Below, in pieces: positions 60,915-64,000 of a stretch of DNA of 64,000 bases; within the stretch, counting starts at the first letter, position 1; every line of letters starts with the position of its first letter. A program made the position numbers and the translations under genes. The stretch is from positions 1 to 64,000 of the forward strand of contig CAMEWS010000002.1 in NCBI GenBank assembly GCA_945946765.1, in the 5' to 3' direction. This DNA is from an uncultured Clostridia bacterium (lineage in GTDB: Bacteria > Cyanobacteriota > Vampirovibrionia > Gastranaerophilales > Gastranaerophilaceae). Below the pieces are notes generated by a model. It worked only from the letters and a program-made list of their open reading frames with translations, was not told the origin of the DNA and searched no databases.

Positions 60915-62036
60915 ATGGCAGACGAAAAAACGGAAGAGGCGACCCCCAAGCGGCGGGAAGACGAACGAAAAAAAGGGAATATTTCCAAAAGTCAGGACAT
61001 GTCCTCTGCCCTGACAATTACTGCCGGCTGCGGTTTTTTGTTTGTGCTTGCTCCACATATTTTAGAAAAATTAAAAAACCTTATGCATTATTCACTTACG
61101 CACATAAGTCCTTCTGAGATAGAAACAAATGATATTATTACAATTCTCGGACCTTATGCAAAAATTACGGGCGAGATAATGTTGCCGTTTTTGTTGGGTA
61201 TTGCGGCTGCAACAATTTTGATTATGCGTTTACAAGTGGGTTCGTTGTTTACTTTGGAAAAAATTAAACCTAAGATAGACAAACTTACTCCGCAAAGTAT
61301 TGTAAATGGGTTAAAAAAAATGGTGAATCCGTTTGAGCCAAAGAATCTTGTAGAGCTTTCAAAATCGTTTCTAAAAGTTGCTATTGTCGGTTATGTAGGC
61401 TTTTCTACGGTAAATGCCAGAATGGATGAATTGTTGGGACTTTTGGGGATGGATATTCCAACTGCATTTGCTGTGCTTGCAAGCATTTTAACGCAAATGA
61501 TTTTAAACATTATTGTCGCAATGCTGATTATCGGTTTTTTGGATAAAAAATATCAAGATTACGAATACAATAAATCTATTAAAATGACCAAGCAAGAGAT
61601 TAAAGATGAATGGAAAAACATGGAAGGGGACCCAATCATCAAATCTAAAATTAAATCTGCACAAATGCAATTTATGAAACAAAAAATGATGAGCGCCGTG
61701 CCAACTGCGGATGTTGTAGTTGCAAACCCAACTCATTTTTCCGTTGCATTAAAATATGATAAAGATATTGCACCTGCGCCTATTGTTGTCGCAAAAGGTG
61801 TGGATTATATGGCTTTTAAAATCAGAGAAATTGCCAAGGCGAATAATGTCCCGATTGTGGAAAACAAACCGCTTGCACGTTCTTTGTACAAGCTTGTTAA
61901 AGTCGACCACGTTATTCCTGCAGAGCTTTATGTTGCGGTAGCCGAAGTGCTTGCATTTGTATACGGAAAAGACGGCCCGCCTAAGATGAAAATTAACAAC
62001 CCGAATTTGAATCAAAACCCTAATGCAAGAAGATAG
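60915..62036 (+). CDS. flhB: flagellar biosynthesis protein FlhB
   Basis: EKTEEATPKRREDERKKGNISKSQD and VVANPTHFSVALKYD autocleavage motif. Confidence 0.97.
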   Translation: MADEKTEEATPKRREDERKKGNISKSQDMSSALTITAGCGFLFVLAPHILEKLKNLMHYSLTHISPSEIETNDIITILGPYAKITGEIMLPFLLGIAAATILIMRLQVGSLFTLEKIKPKIDKLTPQSIVNGLKKMVNPFEPKNLVELSKSFLKVAIVGYVGFSTVNARMDELLGLLGMDIPTAFAVLASILTQMILNIIVAMLIIGFLDKKYQDYEYNKSIKMTKQEIKDEWKNMEGDPIIKSKIKSAQMQFMKQKMMSAVPTADVVVANPTHFSVALKYDKDIAPAPIVVAKGVDYMAFKIREIAKANNVPIVENKPLARSLYKLVKVDHVIPAELYVAVAEVLAFVYGKDGPPKMKINNPNLNQNPNARR

Positions 62037-62112
62037 TTGTCTGTCGGCAAGTATGTCGACCTACTGTGTTGGATTATCGTAAAGCCAATGACTTTTTAAC
62101 TCGTAATGGCAC

Positions 62113-63177
62113 TTACTTCCCTGCATTTTCCAATTTCAACAACTGTTCGTACAGTTTAATTTGTTCGTCAGAAATATTCTTTGGAACGGCAAGACTGATT
62201 TTTACATTCAAATTTCCGTATCCGCCCGATTTTTTGGGCAAGCCGAGTTCTTTCAACCTTAACACCGCACCGCAAGAAGTTTTTGCAGGGATTTTAATAT
62301 TAATTGTTCCATGCAAAGTTTGAAGTTCTTTTTTTGTACCTATAACAGCTTCGGCAGGAGTAACTTCTATTGTTTTTGTAAGGTCTGAACCGTTAATCGT
62401 GTATTCTTTGTCACTAAATTTAACTATCAGATACAAATCACCTTTAGTACCGTTACTACCTGTTTTACCTTCTCCTTTAAGTCTGATTTTTTGCCCTTCT
62501 TTTACTTCTGCGGGGATTTTTACATTCAAACTTTTGGAATAAGTAACAAACCCTGTTCCGTGACATTGACTGCAAACAGAACCTACACCCGAACAGTTTG
62601 TACATTTTTCAAGATTGTTTATGCGTACCGTAACAGGCTTTTGGTTAAATATATCTTTTGCACTGACTTTAATATCTTGGGTAATATTAAGGTCTTGAGC
62701 AGGCTTTTGTTTTGCATTGGAACGATTTGCACGAGATGAGAATCCGCCTTGAAAATCGTCATAAAAAGAACCTGCACCTCCACGAGCAGAACGTGTACCA
62801 CCGCTTGAAAATCCACCGCCGAAAAGGCTGTTAAAGAAGTCGGAAAAACCGCCCAAATCTTCAAAGTTTATGCCGGAGGAGCTGTATTGATAAGAATTTG
62901 CCCCACCGCCAAAATTAAAGTTTTCAAACCCCGGAGGCGGTGTATAATTTGCGCCTGCCTGCCAGTTTGAACCAAGGCTGTCGTAGCGTGCCCGTTTGTT
63001 TTGGTCGCTTAAAACTTCAAATGCTTCGTTAATATCTTTAAATTTTGAAGAAGCTTCGGGTGTTTTATTCACGTCGGGGTGATATTTTTTTGCAAGCTTT
63101 CTGTATGCTGATTTTATTTCTGCTTGTGTAGCTTCTCGCTTTACACCCAATATTTCATAATAATCTTTGTATTCCAT
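62113..63177 (-). CDS. DnaJ-family co-chaperone
   Basis: J domain ([32 protein letters not shown]), GF-rich linker, reduced CxxC zinc region, C-terminal domain. Confidence 0.93.
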   Translation of the reverse strand: MEYKDYYEILGVKREATQAEIKSAYRKLAKKYHPDVNKTPEASSKFKDINEAFEVLSDQNKRARYDSLGSNWQAGANYTPPPGFENFNFGGGANSYQYSSSGINFEDLGGFSDFFNSLFGGGFSSGGTRSARGGAGSFYDDFQGGFSSRANRSNAKQKPAQDLNITQDIKVSAKDIFNQKPVTVRINNLEKCTNCSGVGSVCSQCHGTGFVTYSKSLNVKIPAEVKEGQKIRLKGEGKTGSNGTKGDLYLIVKFSDKEYTINGSDLTKTIEVTPAEAVIGTKKELQTLHGTINIKIPAKTSCGAVLRLKELGLPKKSGGYGNLNVKISLAVPKNISDEQIKLYEQLLKLENAGK

Positions 63178-63316
63178 TTTTTATCCGTTTCTTTATTTTT
63201 TTCGATTGAATCGTTTTTTATATTTTTATTTTAATATAAAATATGCTCCTCTTAGTTGATTTTAATTATTTATTAATAAAGTTATTCTAAATTTGTTCGA
63301 TAATATATATATCATT

Positions 63317-64000
63317 ATGTTTTATAATAAATTCATGAAAAAATTTGGTACTGAGTTATTCATAATTTTGGTAGTTTTTGCGTTGGTCTTGCCGGCACAA
63401 AATGCTTTTGCATGGCCGTTTAAAGCTAAAAATACACAACAAATGCAGCAATGTGAAGACAAAAAACAAGCCAAAACAGATACAATACAAAATGTTCCAA
63501 TACCCGAAGGTATCTTGTCACAATCTTCTTTTGTAATAAGTACTATTGATCCTTCATCGGGAGTGACATCTTCAGGCAGTTTTTACCCTGGTGGTCGCGG
63601 GGCAAACCAGTTGGTTGTTTATACTCCAAAATACGGTACGAGAACCGGCACAAACGAATTTGGCGCAGAAGCAATCGTTGTAAATGATACAGTTGTACAA
63701 ATCAGCGGTGCGGATTCTATTATACCCAAAGACGGGTTTGTAATAAGCGGTCATGGTAAAGCAAAAACTTGGATGAACGAAAATATTATTGTTGGTTCAA
63801 AAATTTATATTGATTCTAGCAATATGCTTTTAAATGCATATTTGACAAATGACAGTTTTATTTTTGCCACAAAAGAAAAAATTAAAGAAATTTATGGCAT
63901 GATGAATTATTACAAAGATAATGATATTTATTACGATGATTCTGTTGCGCATGGCTACATAACAAAAGCATTGGATAATTTGAAACGTGCAAACAGACAT
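63317..64000 (+). CDS. secreted protein, truncated by window end
   Basis: Translated by hand: MFYNKFMKKFGTELFIILVVFALVLPAQNAFA signal peptide, then NQLVVYTPKYGTRTGTNEFGAEAIVVND...DGFVISGHGKAKTWM. Confidence 0.75.
   Translation, partial: MFYNKFMKKFGTELFIILVVFALVLPAQNAFAWPFKAKNTQQMQQCEDKKQAKTDTIQNVPIPEGILSQSSFVISTIDPSSGVTSSGSFYPGGRGANQLVVYTPKYGTRTGTNEFGAEAIVVNDTVVQISGADSIIPKDGFVISGHGKAKTWMNENIIVGSKIYIDSSNMLLNAYLTNDSFIFATKEKIKEIYGMMNYYKDNDIYYDDSVAHGYITKALDNLKRANRH

Overview
This is a low-GC bacterial window of about 64 kb. It is gene-dense and mostly core, reading cleanly with the standard code. Gene content (an LdpA-like protein, PilT, fliPQR-flhB) fits a non-photosynthetic relative of Cyanobacteria, Melainabacteria/Vampirovibrionia, possibly Gastranaerophilales; that placement is inference. 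Core loci include pilT, recO, deoC, pyk, fabI, oppBC-type permeases, mgtC, a plsC-like gene, ffh, tilS, hpt, rpsB-tsf, dnaE, an AICARFT domain gene, rplJ-rplL with an L10 leader, recA, an AddAB-like pair, pit plus DUF47, proS, rpmE, holB-holA, bioC-bioG, gltX, rsfS, mscS, fliP-fliQ-fliR-flhB and dnaJ. The most unusual part is an accessory island at about 23.6-31.2 kb. It holds two giant orphan proteins: one with about ten tandem ~52-aa helix-turn-helix-like repeats, and one 1216-aa protein ending in a GNYSTCC-containing domain. Between them, a tRNA-Arg is bracketed by inverted ~100-bp repeats that are themselves bounded by direct repeats. Other points of interest are an LdpA (circadian/redox input) homologue, a predicted HExxH metalloprotease, a HEPN/Abi-like protein, a standalone AICAR transformylase domain, a candidate structured rpsB leader, and several families of dispersed intergenic repeats (REP-like hairpins with covarying stems, a MITE-like element and others). 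No CRISPR array or rRNA was seen.
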